DNA of 64,000 bases, taken from a virus. The notes under the pieces are model-generated. The model searched no databases. It worked only from the letters and a program-made list of their open reading frames with translations, and was not told the origin of the DNA. The stretch covers positions 1 through 64,000 of IMG/VR virus record IMGVR_UViG_3300046740_000431; one strand, 5' to 3'. The position numbers were made by a program, and so were the translations under genes. Below are positions 32,323-40,154 of this stretch, piece by piece (positions within the stretch are counted from its first letter, which is position 1; the number at the start of each line of letters is the position of its first letter).

Positions 32323-32603
32323 TTTGGTAGCCTATCAAGCCTGTTGATTGCCTGGGACCGCGTTATCCAGGCATCACCGGTCCACACGCGACATCGGCAC
32401 CCGCCCGGATCTGCAGCTCGTCCGCTGCTGTGTGGACACGTCGCACTGTCGGCGAACAGGATCGAGTCCCACGGGGCGAACACGCTGCCACGCATCCTGA
32501 ACACTGGCTCCCATCCCTCGCCGGACACGTCCCTGTCCCAAAGCACGGCTGCAAGAGGAAATTTGTCGCCGACCTCGCTGATAGTCATGCCGCTCTGGTT
32601 CAC
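32319..32603 (-). CDS. Small hypothetical protein
   Basis: 94 residues from GTG 32603 (GTGA). Contains FPLAAVLWDRDVSGEGWEPV and SILFADSATCPHSSG, with CRCRVWTGDAW near the end. May be a small beta fold with metal-binding cysteines. Function unknown. Confidence 0.5.
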   Translation of the reverse strand: MNQSGMTISEVGDKFPLAAVLWDRDVSGEGWEPVFRMRGSVFAPWDSILFADSATCPHSSGRAADPGGCRCRVWTGDAWITRSQAINRLDRLPK

Positions 32604-33211
32604 GCCGACTTGCTCTTGGCACCCTCGAGCGAGCGCCGGTGGAACTCCTCAGCGGTGTAGCGGCGCCATGCCGGCTTGGAGATACGACATGGCATCGTAG
32701 CTGGCCCTCGGCCGATGCGGTGGACGCCGTCAGCGACGAATGCAACTCCTGCCTCGCAGAGGCCGCAGCGAACGGATTCCTCGTACAACCACACCTCGGC
32801 GATGAACCCGACGTCGAGGATCATCCCTGAGCACGACGGGCACGACGGTGGCCCGCCTGGCATCACGAGGCCGTCAGTGCCGATCTTGACGTGCACTAGG
32901 CCGCAGCTGCCGGGAAGCGGCGGACCACCGTAGGCCGGCGGCGTGAGCATCGCCTCGTGGATCGCGCGGACCTCGGCGTGCTGGCAGATCGAGCCGCACC
33001 GCTTGCGGCAGTCATCGGTCCCGGTGCAACGGAAGTCTCCGGGCGGGCCGTTGTACCCACCACCCTTGCACGTCGCGAAGCGCTCGAGCGTGAACACCGA
33101 GGCGCCGCGGTTGCTCTTGATGCAGCCACCTGACCTCTGCCTGCCCTGGCGGGCTTCCTCCTCGGCGCGCGAGATCGAGTCACTTGGCGGTCTCGGTGAT
33201 TTGTCGTTCAT
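32600..33211 (-). CDS. Cytidine/dCMP deaminase-like protein
   Basis: 203 residues from ATG 33211. The CDA-fold zinc motifs are present: H78-A79-E80 in QHAEVRAIHEAML and the PSCPSC motif with C124 and C127 in PPSCPSCSGMILD, with GLVHVKIGTDG between. Extra cysteines (CKGGGYNGPPGDFRC, CRKRCGSIC) before HAE are unusual and may form a second zinc site. Family members deaminate free nucleotides (dCMP) or nucleic acids; which applies here is unclear. Context with RyR and SLOG-like genes suggests a nucleotide substrate. Confidence 0.72.
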   Translation of the reverse strand: MNDKSPRPPSDSISRAEEEARQGRQRSGGCIKSNRGASVFTLERFATCKGGGYNGPPGDFRCTGTDDCRKRCGSICQHAEVRAIHEAMLTPPAYGGPPLPGSCGLVHVKIGTDGLVMPGGPPSCPSCSGMILDVGFIAEVWLYEESVRCGLCEAGVAFVADGVHRIGRGPATMPCRISKPAWRRYTAEEFHRRSLEGAKSKSA

Positions 33212-33241
33212 GGCCCGCCAATCTACAGCGAGCCGCGGAGA

Positions 33242-33619
33242 TCAGCGAGCGAGATCCTCGACCTCGATCACGATGGCGTCGAGGTCGTCGTCGATCACCT
33301 CGATCACTCGACCGCCCGGATCGTGATCGTCGCCCACGTCCTCGATCTTGCCGAGCTCGGCGACCAGGAACCTGGCGAGCGCGTCGACGTCACCGTCGCT
33401 CACCCCGCGGGGACCGCGGCGCACGATCTCGCTGGCGATCCAGCGTGCCTCGGCGCGTCCGGGTGTCGGCCTGATGCTGTAGGGCTTTGTCACGGGCTCG
33501 GGGAGCACGACCGTGTGCGACTCGGTCTCGAACTCACCTGACACCACCGACAGCCGGCGGTTGTAGGATCTGGTCTCGATGTCCGGGACCGCCGGCGGCG
33601 GGTCGTCCGGGGTCCTCAC
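33242..33619 (-). CDS. Hypothetical protein
   Basis: 125 residues from GTG 33619 (GTGA). First half SYNRRLSVVSGEFETESHTV beta-rich; second half acidic (DDHDPGGRVIEVIDDDLDAI). Function unknown. Confidence 0.5.
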   Translation of the reverse strand: MRTPDDPPPAVPDIETRSYNRRLSVVSGEFETESHTVVLPEPVTKPYSIRPTPGRAEARWIASEIVRRGPRGVSDGDVDALARFLVAELGKIEDVGDDHDPGGRVIEVIDDDLDAIVIEVEDLAR

Positions 33620-33876
33620 CGCAGACCGATGGAGTAGATCCCGGCCAGCGCACAGGCGTCGCGGTCCGGCTCGAACGGACGCCACTGGCCGGGCGGCTGC
33701 TTGTCGGCCTGGTCGGCGCTACGCCAGAACACCTCGAGCTCCGTCTCGGCCCGCTCCGCCCTCGAGATCGCCGCGTCCCGCTCGGCGATCAGCGTGGCGA
33801 TCGGCGAGGACGGGAAGCTCTCGATCGCGGACGCCCCGGTGCTGATCCCGCCAAGCGTGATGTCGTCGGTCGTCAC
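33616..33876 (-). CDS. Small coiled-coil hypothetical protein
   Basis: 86 residues from GTG 33876 (GTGA). Helical segment ATLIAERDAAISRAERAETE followed by WRSADQADKQPPGQWRPFEP and a short end. Similar heptad proteins are common in phages. Function unknown. Confidence 0.5.
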   Translation of the reverse strand: MTTDDITLGGISTGASAIESFPSSPIATLIAERDAAISRAERAETELEVFWRSADQADKQPPGQWRPFEPDRDACALAGIYSIGLR

Positions 33877-34199
33877 TGGATCCCGCCCGCCTCGCGCACC
33901 ATGCGATCGAACTCGTCCTCGTGCTTGGCACAGAAGACCGGCTCCTCGTGACCGGCCTTGGCCAGCTCGGCCTCGCACCCCGGCTCCCTGCACAAACCGA
34001 GGTCGGCGCGGGCGACGTGGAGCTTGCCGTCGATCGCCCGCTGACACACCCCGGCCGGGTCGAGCAGGATGGCGGCATCGCCGATCAGGTCGGCCTCGGC
34101 GGCGACCAGCGAGTCTGGAGCGTCGCTGTCGAGCAGCTGCTGCAGGCGCGCCACCCGCGTGACGATCAGACCCCTCGCGTGAGCTTCGATCTTCCCCAT
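33873..34199 (-). CDS. Small hypothetical protein with Cys pair
   Basis: 108 residues from ATG 34199 (MGKIEAHARGLIVTRVARLQ). Ends with CREPGCEAELAKAGHEEPVF then CAKHEDEF, a C-x4-C ... C-x2-H arrangement of a zinc ribbon. First gene of the leftward operon 34.2-31.1 kb, with its own promoter 7 nt upstream of the ATG. Confidence 0.55.
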   Translation of the reverse strand: MGKIEAHARGLIVTRVARLQQLLDSDAPDSLVAAEADLIGDAAILLDPAGVCQRAIDGKLHVARADLGLCREPGCEAELAKAGHEEPVFCAKHEDEFDRMVREAGGIQ

Positions 34200-34206
34200 G
34201 CCAAAG

Positions 34207-34235
34207 ACCGTACACACGAGAATCCCCTAAGTCAA
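34207..34235 (-). promoter_or_regulatory. Leftward promoter for the 34199 operon
   Basis: TTGACT (34235-34230), 17-bp spacer, TACGGT (34212-34207), then 7 nt to the ATG at 34199. Lies back-to-back with the rightward promoter at 34251. Confidence 0.65.
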
Positions 34236-34250
34236 CCACCAGGTATCAGC

Positions 34251-34279
34251 TTGACCATTGGTGCACGCGGACACACCAT
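34251..34279 (+). promoter_or_regulatory. Rightward promoter for the lipoprotein operon
   Basis: TTGACC (34251-34256), 17-bp spacer, CACCAT (34274-34279), then 7 nt to the ATG at 34287. The -10 is weak. Same spacing to the start codon as the other promoters listed here. Confidence 0.5.
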
Positions 34280-34286
34280 CCTTGGC

Positions 34287-34430
34287 ATGGCCCAACCATG
34301 TTGCCGATGCCGGGAATCACCCGCCCTGGCCAACTCTTCGATGTGCCGCTCCTGTTGGCAGGGTTGGTGGTGCGCGGTCGCCGACCTGTCGCGTCTCAGG
34401 ATCTCCGAGCGGAGGTCGGCCGAGTCGTGA
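34287..34430 (+). CDS. 47-residue Cys-rich protein
   Basis: ATG 34287 (MAQPCCRCRESPALANSSMC). CCRC ... CRSC spaced 12 residues suggests one zinc ribb-on-like knuckle. Its stop overlaps the lipoprotein start as GTGA, so the two are translated together. Confidence 0.5.
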   Translation: MAQPCCRCRESPALANSSMCRSCWQGWWCAVADLSRLRISERRSAES

Positions 34431-34849
34431 GGGTAGCCGCGCTGGTCGTCGCGCTCGCTGGATGCTCCGGCACGTGGGGATCTGCCAGGCATGGCACAAC
34501 GGCGGCGATGATCGCGAGCTCGGCGGCGGTCGCCTGCGACGTCGGCGGGACGATCTGGATGAGCCACAGCGGCAGGTACGACCGGATGAGCGACAGGGGC
34601 TACCAGCTCGCGGAGATGAACCCGCTCCTCGGCCACGAGCCGAGCCCGGCGACGCTCGTCGGGGCTGCCGTCGCGGTGATCGGCCTCAACTACGCCGTGC
34701 TAGAGTCGCCGCTACCAGCCTGGGTCAAGTCCGGCTGGTTCGGCGTGCTGGGCGCGGCAGAGGCGTACACCCTGGCTGGTAACGCTCGGTGGACCGGAGC
34801 CTGCGGGGTGGCCTGGACGCACGATGCCGGGATCTTTCCTGCCAGGTGA
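34427..34849 (+). CDS. Small phage lipoprotein
   Basis: 140 residues from GTG 34427. Signal peptide MRVAALVVALAGC with lipobox LAGC at residues 10-13, short but typical of phage lipoproteins. After the Cys there is SAAVACDVGGTIWMSHSGRY and a second hydrophobic segment (TLVGAAVAVIGLNYAVLES). It would be anchored in the inner or outer membrane of the host. Roles known for phage lipoproteins include superinfection exclusion and spanins; here the length and extra hydrophobic segment favour exclusion, but this is inference. The 3' end overlaps a convergent gene by 138 nt. Confidence 0.65.
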   Translation: MRVAALVVALAGCSGTWGSARHGTTAAMIASSAAVACDVGGTIWMSHSGRYDRMSDRGYQLAEMNPLLGHEPSPATLVGAAVAVIGLNYAVLESPLPAWVKSGWFGVLGAAEAYTLAGNARWTGACGVAWTHDAGIFPAR

Positions 34850-35140
34850 CAGGGCGTCCGGCAGCGGGATCCCGGCGATCTGCAGGTGATCCCCGGGCGA
34901 GAAGTCGTACCGCAGCGGCCTGCCGATCTTGAGCTGCGTGGTGCCGGCGCCGAACTCCGTCTCCCATGCGCGGGCCAACCCACGGGCTACGGTCCACGAA
35001 TCCACTGGGCCGATCGCGTACGCCCGCGGATCACGCACACGGGCGTCTACGACTCTGACGAGCAGGTACCACTGCTCACCGTGACGGAGCTTGGCTCCTC
35101 GTCGTCTGGCGTTTCTGCCCTGCCTTGATTCAGCGGTCAC
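34712..35140 (-). CDS. Hypothetical protein, convergent with the lipoprotein gene
   Basis: 142 residues from GTG 35140. Good coding sequence to about residue 95 (EQWYLLVRVVDARVRDPRAY, WETEFGAGTTQLKIGRPLRY); the remainder lies antisense to the lipoprotein gene and looks shadow-like. A -10 TAATAT (35152-35147) ends 6 nt before the start codon. Function unknown. Confidence 0.5.
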   Translation of the reverse strand: MTAESRQGRNARRRGAKLRHGEQWYLLVRVVDARVRDPRAYAIGPVDSWTVARGLARAWETEFGAGTTQLKIGRPLRYDFSPGDHLQIAGIPLPDALSPGRKDPGIVRPGHPAGSGPPSVTSQGVRLCRAQHAEPAGLDPGW

Positions 35141-35159
35141 GCGTGCATATTACGCCAGA

Positions 35160-35480
35160 TCACGGCGGCAGGATGCGGAGGGTCTCTGGCACGCGGAACG
35201 TCTGGGGCCGTCCGTCGGGCGACAGCCCGTGGAACAGCACCTCGTAGTCGCCGGGGATGTCGGTCTCGCCCGGCGACCAGTCGTGCCGGAGCTCGCCGAC
35301 GCTCGACCCGACGGCCGACCCGGTGAGGATGACCGGCCCCAGGAGCTGGAACGTCAGCGTCCACCCGGTGAAGTCGAACCGGCCATCGATCCCGGTGACA
35401 TCGGCGAAGTACGCCGGCAGCAAGTCGCCCTGGGTGATCTCGATCGGGGCGCTCGAGCTGGAGCAGGAGAAGCAGGTCAC
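35160..35480 (-). CDS. Small virion-type beta-domain protein
   Basis: 106 residues from GTG 35480. ITQGDLLPAYFADVTGIDGR, then FDFTGWTLTFQLLGP and DWSPGETDIPGDYEVLFHGL form a single beta-sandwich-like domain of the kind seen in phage baseplate or fibre proteins that begin with a polar, Cys-rich tip (MTCFSCSSSS). Follows the Acb2-like gene. Probably a tail accessory protein. Confidence 0.55.
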   Translation of the reverse strand: MTCFSCSSSSAPIEITQGDLLPAYFADVTGIDGRFDFTGWTLTFQLLGPVILTGSAVGSSVGELRHDWSPGETDIPGDYEVLFHGLSPDGRPQTFRVPETLRILPP

Positions 35481-35522
35481 GGCGCCCCTACGGTAACACG
35501 CCGGGTCGACGCGGTCGTAGGG

Positions 35523-35756
35523 TCACTCGTTGCGGGCGATCGACGCGTTCGCCTGCATGACGCAGGTCTCGAGGCTGGTGAGCGCCAGCGACTGCTCGCG
35601 CGAGACCGGAGTCTCGGACGCGATCAGGATCGCCAGCTCGCGGGCCTTGTCGCGGATCGCCTGGTAGCGGGGCAGCTGGTCGTCCTTCGGGGCGTGGTAG
35701 ACGAACGCGCTGTCGATCTGGGCGGTGACCTTGTCGGTCGGCGTGTACTTGGGCAT
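35523..35756 (-). CDS. Acb2-like anti-CBASS protein
   Basis: 77 residues, ATG 35756. The full length fits the Acb2/Tad1-type hairpin family: AFVYHAPKDDQLPRYQAIRD, ELAILIASETPVSREQSLAL and the characteristic C-terminus TSLETCVMQANASIARNE. Acb2 forms a hexamer that sequesters cyclic di- and trinucleotides and blocks CBASS (and in some cases Thoeris) signalling. Located between tail genes; phages often keep acb2 beside structural genes. Ligand range cannot be read from sequence. Confidence 0.82.
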   Translation of the reverse strand: MPKYTPTDKVTAQIDSAFVYHAPKDDQLPRYQAIRDKARELAILIASETPVSREQSLALTSLETCVMQANASIARNE

Positions 35757-35782
35757 GCGGCGGACGCTACACCGCCGGTCGA

Positions 35783-38542
35783 TCACCGGCCACCCAAGCG
35801 CGCCGTCACGACCGGGGAGACCCGCCTGGCGTGGACGGTCACCGGCGACGATGCGATCCCAGCTGGCTGCACGACCACGTGAGCCACGGCGTCGCCGATC
35901 GGCCGGCTCCTGCGCGGCGTGGTGTCCGGGTAGACCGGCGCCCAAGACATGTCCGGGGCCGGGGCGCTCGGGATGACGGCTTCCGGCGCGGCGGCGCCGC
36001 CCTCGCGAACGGGCGAGCGTGCACGGTCGACGCGAGCCGGGAACGCCGGCAGCCAGGACAGGTCGGGGACCGGTGCGGCCGCGATCGGCAGGAGCGGGTC
36101 GACGGCGCCGGCGATGTCGGCGCGGCGCGCGGGCCGGCGGGCACCGGCATCTGGCAGCCATGCGCTCACCGGCGGAGGAGGGACGAGCACCGGATCGGCC
36201 AGGCCGACCACTGCCGCTGGATGCCGACGAGTCCGCGCCGTCCGCGTGTCGGTCGGCAACCAGTCGATCGGCGTGGACGGCTGCACGGGCGGCGCGGTCT
36301 CGCCACCGGCCGGACCTCGAGCAGCTCGAGGTGCCCTGTCTGGGTGGTGCGCGGCCCACGTCAGCGGCCCAGCGTTGGTGTCGCTCGGCGGCGCGGTCTC
36401 GCCGTCGGTTCGTGCCCGGCGCGGCCGCGGGGCAGGCTGGTAGACCGGGGCCCAGCTGAGCGGCGTCACGACCGGCGCGGCAACGACGATCGGCTCGACG
36501 GCTCCACCCTCGATCCGCGGGCGCGCGCGGCGCGTCGTCTCGGGTGCCGGGATCAGCCAGTCGAACGGCTGCAGGTCCGCCGAGACGGCCTGGAACGCGA
36601 GGAGCGCCATCTGGCCGCCCTCGTTGAGCCCGCCCTGGGCGCGGAAGCTGTACGTCCCCTTGAGGTCGACGAGCCGCGTGGCGATCTCGACCTGGATGTA
36701 GCCATTCGGGTTGACGTCACCCTCGGCGCACGCCCGGTGGATCTTGGCGAACCCGTCGAGGAACGTGAAGACGTGGTCCTGGTTGACGTCGCCGTTTCCG
36801 AAGATGATGGCGACGAGCAGCGCCTTGGCCGTGGTCGTGACGGTCCCGCTCGTGATGGTGGCCGCGGCACCGTTGGCGCGCTCGACGATGCTCGAGGCCT
36901 GCAGGATGGGGGCGTCGAAGATCTCGAGCCCTGCGATGACGACCTCGTCCTCGTTACCACCGACGTTCCCGATCGACGCCGACCACGTGTGCGCCGTCCC
37001 GCCGGCGGCGGAGATCTTCACGGCGACGCTTGCCGAAGACCCGGCGAACGCGTCGTAGGGCCGCGGGGTCCCAGGGATGTACGTGTAGACGTTCCCGCGC
37101 GCGTCGGTCGCCTGGTTCGGCGACGAGGCCTGGTCGCCTCGAGCGAAGGCGGCGACGAGCGTCGAGTAGAGCGGCGCGGTGTCAGTCGTCCGCAGGAGCG
37201 TGTGCGTCCCGGTGCCTGCGCTCGTGATGTCCACGACCGTGCCGGCCTTCGCGAGCGCAGGGGACAGCGCCAGCTTGAGGGTCGTGCCGGTCGGTGCCGC
37301 GACGAAGTACGGCGTGACGCCGTCGGTGTTGCCCGGGAACGTTCCGGTGGTCGCGATCAGGAACGGGCCGGCGCACAGCACCATGCCGTGCGCCGCGGTG
37401 GTCAGCGTGTCGGTCGACGCGTCGGCGGTGAACGTGAGGTCCGTGCCAAACGTGGTGAGCGAACCGCCGGTAAACGCGAGCCCGCTCAGGATGTTCTGGC
37501 GCACGGCGGCGCCACCGGTGGTCAGCCTGGCACCGCCGCCGAACGGAGGAGCGAAGCTGCTCTCGAAGAACGCTCGGCGAGCTCGTGGCGAGCGATCGGC
37601 GAACGTCGGCAGCCAGCCGATGCCCGGCGTGGGAGCCGCCGGCAGCGTGGCCTCGGGCGCGACGTGGCCGCCTACCAGGACCGCCGCTCGAGCTCGTGGC
37701 GCGCGGTCCGCGAAGCTCGGCGCCCAGCTGAGCAGGGGCTCGGTGGGGTTCTGGATCGTCGCCTCGGGACCGGCCATCCCTCCGACGATCGCGGCCGCGC
37801 GCGGGCGGGGTGCGCGATCGGGGAAGGTCGGCGACCACGAGAGCGGCGGCGCGCCGGCGTTGACGTCCGGCGCTTCCGGCTCTACGACGTCCCCGGTGCG
37901 CGCGGGCGCCGCGCGGCGAGCTTGGCGGTCCGGCATGGACGGCAACCACGAGCAGTCGGGGAGCGCGGGGCCAGGCGCAGGCGTCGTCACCGGAGCGGCG
38001 AGCACCGACAGCATCAACGCGGCCGCGGTCACCCGCTGGCGCCCCGGCTCGCCGAACCACGGCATCCACGGGACCTCCGGTGCCGTGTCGTCGATGCTCG
38101 AGATCGTGCCGTCGAACGTGAACTGGTTGGCGGTGAACTGCCCGGACTCGAGCGTCTGGGTCGGGTCGACGTAGGGTCCAGCCGTGGTGAACGCGAACGT
38201 CCCGTTCCCGGTGGTCGCGCCGGAGATCGTCACCGAGCGCGACGCCGGCCTGGCATCGATGATCACGGTGATCGCCTGCCCGGCCGACCACGTCATCGGC
38301 TGCGAGAACACGAGCACGTCGCCCGGCGTCGTGTAGAGCTCGAGGCTGGCGTCGTCGAGCCAGATCCCGCCGTTCGGCTGGGCGAACAGGCTGTGGAAGT
38401 TGCCGCCGGTGAACGCCGTCGACGCCAGCGTGGGCGTGAACGTGAAGCGCCAGATCCCCGTGTTGATGGCGAGCGCCGTCGAGGCGAAGGTGTTCGCCGC
38501 GAACGTCTGCGGCGTCGCCGTCACCCTGAGCAGCGTGGTCAT
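35783..38542 (-). CDS. Large virion protein with twelve W-x-P repeats
   Basis: 919 residues, ATG 38542. Residues 1-150 form a beta-rich lectin-like domain (GIWLDDASLELYTTPGDVLV, ANQFTFDGTISSIDDTAPE). Five short repeats start at W159, W199, W235, W273 and W310, and seven more at W662, W697, W729, W761, W795, W830 and W867, each like LSWAPSFADRAPRARAA with a Gly/Pro-rich linker (period 32-40). Between them (about 335-660) lies a beta-rich module with AHGMVLCAGPFLIATTG and EDEVVIAGLEIFDAP. This suggests a tail-fibre or tail-surface protein with flexible Arg-rich arms. It is expressed with the structural genes at 38.5-40 kb. Confidence 0.65.
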   Translation of the reverse strand: MTTLLRVTATPQTFAANTFASTALAINTGIWRFTFTPTLASTAFTGGNFHSLFAQPNGGIWLDDASLELYTTPGDVLVFSQPMTWSAGQAITVIIDARPASRSVTISGATTGNGTFAFTTAGPYVDPTQTLESGQFTANQFTFDGTISSIDDTAPEVPWMPWFGEPGRQRVTAAALMLSVLAAPVTTPAPGPALPDCSWLPSMPDRQARRAAPARTGDVVEPEAPDVNAGAPPLSWSPTFPDRAPRPRAAAIVGGMAGPEATIQNPTEPLLSWAPSFADRAPRARAAVLVGGHVAPEATLPAAPTPGIGWLPTFADRSPRARRAFFESSFAPPFGGGARLTTGGAAVRQNILSGLAFTGGSLTTFGTDLTFTADASTDTLTTAAHGMVLCAGPFLIATTGTFPGNTDGVTPYFVAAPTGTTLKLALSPALAKAGTVVDITSAGTGTHTLLRTTDTAPLYSTLVAAFARGDQASSPNQATDARGNVYTYIPGTPRPYDAFAGSSASVAVKISAAGGTAHTWSASIGNVGGNEDEVVIAGLEIFDAPILQASSIVERANGAAATITSGTVTTTAKALLVAIIFGNGDVNQDHVFTFLDGFAKIHRACAEGDVNPNGYIQVEIATRLVDLKGTYSFRAQGGLNEGGQMALLAFQAVSADLQPFDWLIPAPETTRRARPRIEGGAVEPIVVAAPVVTPLSWAPVYQPAPRPRRARTDGETAPPSDTNAGPLTWAAHHPDRAPRAARGPAGGETAPPVQPSTPIDWLPTDTRTARTRRHPAAVVGLADPVLVPPPPVSAWLPDAGARRPARRADIAGAVDPLLPIAAAPVPDLSWLPAFPARVDRARSPVREGGAAAPEAVIPSAPAPDMSWAPVYPDTTPRRSRPIGDAVAHVVVQPAGIASSPVTVHARRVSPVVTARLGGR

Positions 38543-38545
38543 CCG

Positions 38546-38815
38546 CTACCCGCTACCGAGGTACTCGACGCCTCGGAGGAACACGCGGCGGCCCTCCATG
38601 CGCTCGAGCTTGGCCTCGAACGGGGTGCACGGCTTGTCCGCGCACGGCCCGCAGGTGTGCTTGAAGCACAACCGGCAGAACCCGCCCACGTCGGCCGCGG
38701 CGGCGCCCGGCGCGATGATCACGACGTGCTGGCAGTGGCAGCACGTGATCGTGCTCCGCTCCACGGTCGGCGCGTCCGGGTCCGTGATGATCAGCGTGCC
38801 GAACTCGCGCGCCAC
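38546..38815 (-). CDS. Small zinc-finger protein
   Basis: 89 residues from GTG 38815. ITCCHCQHVV ... CRLCFKHTCGPCADKPCTPF has eight cysteines in CxxC pairs, likely two zinc sites. Conserved beside tail proteins in some phages as a hub or assembly factor; here by position only. Confidence 0.55.
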   Translation of the reverse strand: MAREFGTLIITDPDAPTVERSTITCCHCQHVVIIAPGAAAADVGGFCRLCFKHTCGPCADKPCTPFEAKLERMEGRRVFLRGVEYLGSG

Positions 38816-38819
38816 CGGC

Positions 38820-39272
38820 CTACAGCTCCTCGATGTAGAGCGTCCCCGTGCACGCGACCGTCGCCGCGGTCGGCGTTCGGAGCGCGATCCCGTTGTTGGC
38901 GGTCGCCGGGACGACGATCTCGCCGTCCGGCGCCGGCACCCAGCGGAACGAGGCGCGCTGGTTCAGGCCGAGCGACCAGAGGATCGCGTTGGCGGTCAGC
39001 GTCGGATCCACGGTGTGGGCCTGCGCGGCGTCGAACAGCGCGACGGCGTTGGCCGTGTCGAGCGGCTGCGGCGTCACGGTGGTGCCGGTGCCGACGGTGG
39101 TGCAGCGCTGGATCTGCCACAGGAACCCGTTGTCCGCGGGGGTGGCCTCGCCGGCCGACACGATCATGTCGTAGAGCCTGAGCCGGCGCGGCGTGGTCGC
39201 GTCGGCGGTGACATTGCCCACGCTGAGGGTGGCGGATGCGGTGCGGGTCAGAGCGACGGAGTAGCGGCCCAT
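38820..39272 (-). CDS. Virion structural protein
   Basis: 150 residues, ATG 39272 with an AAAGGA site. Beta-rich, Ala/Thr-rich (YSVALTRTASATLSVGNVTA; RRLRLYDMIVSAGEATPADN; SFRWVPAPDGEIVVPATANN). Similar in style to phage tail or head decoration proteins whose middle binds as a trimer. Heads the block of three structural genes. Confidence 0.62.
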   Translation of the reverse strand: MGRYSVALTRTASATLSVGNVTADATTPRRLRLYDMIVSAGEATPADNGFLWQIQRCTTVGTGTTVTPQPLDTANAVALFDAAQAHTVDPTLTANAILWSLGLNQRASFRWVPAPDGEIVVPATANNGIALRTPTAATVACTGTLYIEEL

Positions 39273-39344
39273 GATCGTGTCCTTTGTCGTGGGGCCGGGG
39301 CCCCGGTGTAGGACAGCGATGATGGGACCGCGCTGGCGGGCGCG

Positions 39345-39524
39345 CTACCCCGGTCCGGTGGCCAGCGCCTTCTCGACCTCGTCGCCGAGACCATCGCGCC
39401 AGGCTCGGTACCACTGCGGATTCCTGCCCTGGGCATCGGGTCGCCAGCCGAGCTCGCGGCAATACGCGGTCGCGAGCTTGCCGATCCCGTGGCGAGCGAT
39501 GAGATCTCTGACGTCTGGCTTCAC
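39345..39524 (-). CDS. Small hypothetical protein
   Basis: 59 residues from GTG 39524 (GTGA overlap); a longer start at GTG 39542 is possible. VRDLIARHGIGKLATAYCRE and GRNPQWYRAWRDGLGDEVEK suggest two helices. A CCGGGGCCCCGG palindrome (39295-39306) lies in the 72-nt gap to the next gene. Function unknown. Confidence 0.45.
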   Translation of the reverse strand: MKPDVRDLIARHGIGKLATAYCRELGWRPDAQGRNPQWYRAWRDGLGDEVEKALATGPG

Positions 39525-39796
39525 GCTGGAACTTTCGAGCACGGACCTACGTGACCGCTCATCCTGCGACAGACAAAGAACTGCTCGTCTTCAGTCACGG
39601 TCGTGGTCCCGCAGATCGACGGGTACCCGATGCCGAGGTCAACCGAGATCTGGTGGTTCTGCCACCGCGGCCACGTTGACCGCTCGAGATCCCTGGCAGC
39701 CATAGCCTCCGACCGGCGCGCCGCGACAGCAGATCTCGCCTGCGCTGGCGTCGGCCGCCGCGGTGCCCGGCGCAGCTTGCGGCTCGCGTTGCTCAC
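39521..39796 (-). CDS. Small basic hypothetical protein
   Basis: 91 residues from GTG 39796 (GTGA). Arg/Ala-rich start (SNASRKLRRAPRRPTPAQAR), then ISVDLGIGYPSICGTTTVTE and FFVCRRMSGHVGPCSK. Function unknown. Confidence 0.45.
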   Translation of the reverse strand: MSNASRKLRRAPRRPTPAQARSAVAARRSEAMAARDLERSTWPRWQNHQISVDLGIGYPSICGTTTVTEDEQFFVCRRMSGHVGPCSKVPA

Positions 39797-40035
39797 GGCT
39801 GCTCCATTGGCCTGCTGTGGATCTCCTTGTTGCTGCGGTCGATCTCCTCCTTCATCTTGCCGATGAACACCCGCCTCTGATCGGCGTTCTCGGGGATGTG
39901 GTCGAGCGCCGCGCGGCCCAGCGCGGAGACCCGCATCTCGGCCAGCACGCGGCGCGTGAGCCAAGTAACGCGGAGCGTCTGCCAAATGGCGAGTGCGCCG
40001 GTGAACAGGGTGCAAACGATGCTGACCAGCGTCAT
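39793..40035 (-). CDS. Small membrane protein, holin candidate
   Basis: 80 residues from ATG 40035. N-terminal transmembrane segment MTLVSIVCTLFTGALAIWQT, then a charged helix (FIGKMKEEIDRSNKEIHSR). A single N-terminal membrane span and charged tail fit class III holins or other small phage membrane proteins. It is next to another small membrane gene; no lysin is nearby, so lysis function is unproven. Confidence 0.5.
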   Translation of the reverse strand: MTLVSIVCTLFTGALAIWQTLRVTWLTRRVLAEMRVSALGRAALDHIPENADQRRVFIGKMKEEIDRSNKEIHSRPMEQP

Positions 40036-40154
40036 GACGTCCTGTGGTCCTCTCCGTAGTCGTTGGGCTGCTGGCTGGGAGATCCCGGCCAGGCGTTGAG
40101 GTTCGCGTAGGCGACCAGGAACACCCAGGCGCCGGCCACGAGACACCAGGTCAA
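40032..40154 (-). CDS. 40-residue membrane peptide
   Basis: TTG 40154 overlaps the methyltransferase stop as TTGA; a GTG a few codons later is an alternative. Reads CLVAGAWVFLVAYANLNAWP then a polar tail. Overlaps the next gene's ATG by four bases. Together the two may form a small membrane cassette. Confidence 0.45.
   Translation of the reverse strand: MTWCLVAGAWVFLVAYANLNAWPGSPSQQPNDYGEDHRTS

Noticed and set aside
38541-38560. Possible fourth TACCCC-box promoter (gctacccgctaccg)
   Set aside because: Lies in the coding end of the 38546 gene, lacks the third box and has no -10 at the right distance.
35831-39181. Very long rightward open frame (over 1100 codons) antisense to the W-x-P repeat protein
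   Set aside because: Composition is Arg/Gly-rich shadow of a high-GC gene; no ribosome-binding site and the opposite strand carries a well-structured protein.
39295-39306. CCGGGGCCCCGG palindrome as a terminator
   Set aside because: No loop and no T-run; kept only as a note in the gene at 39345.
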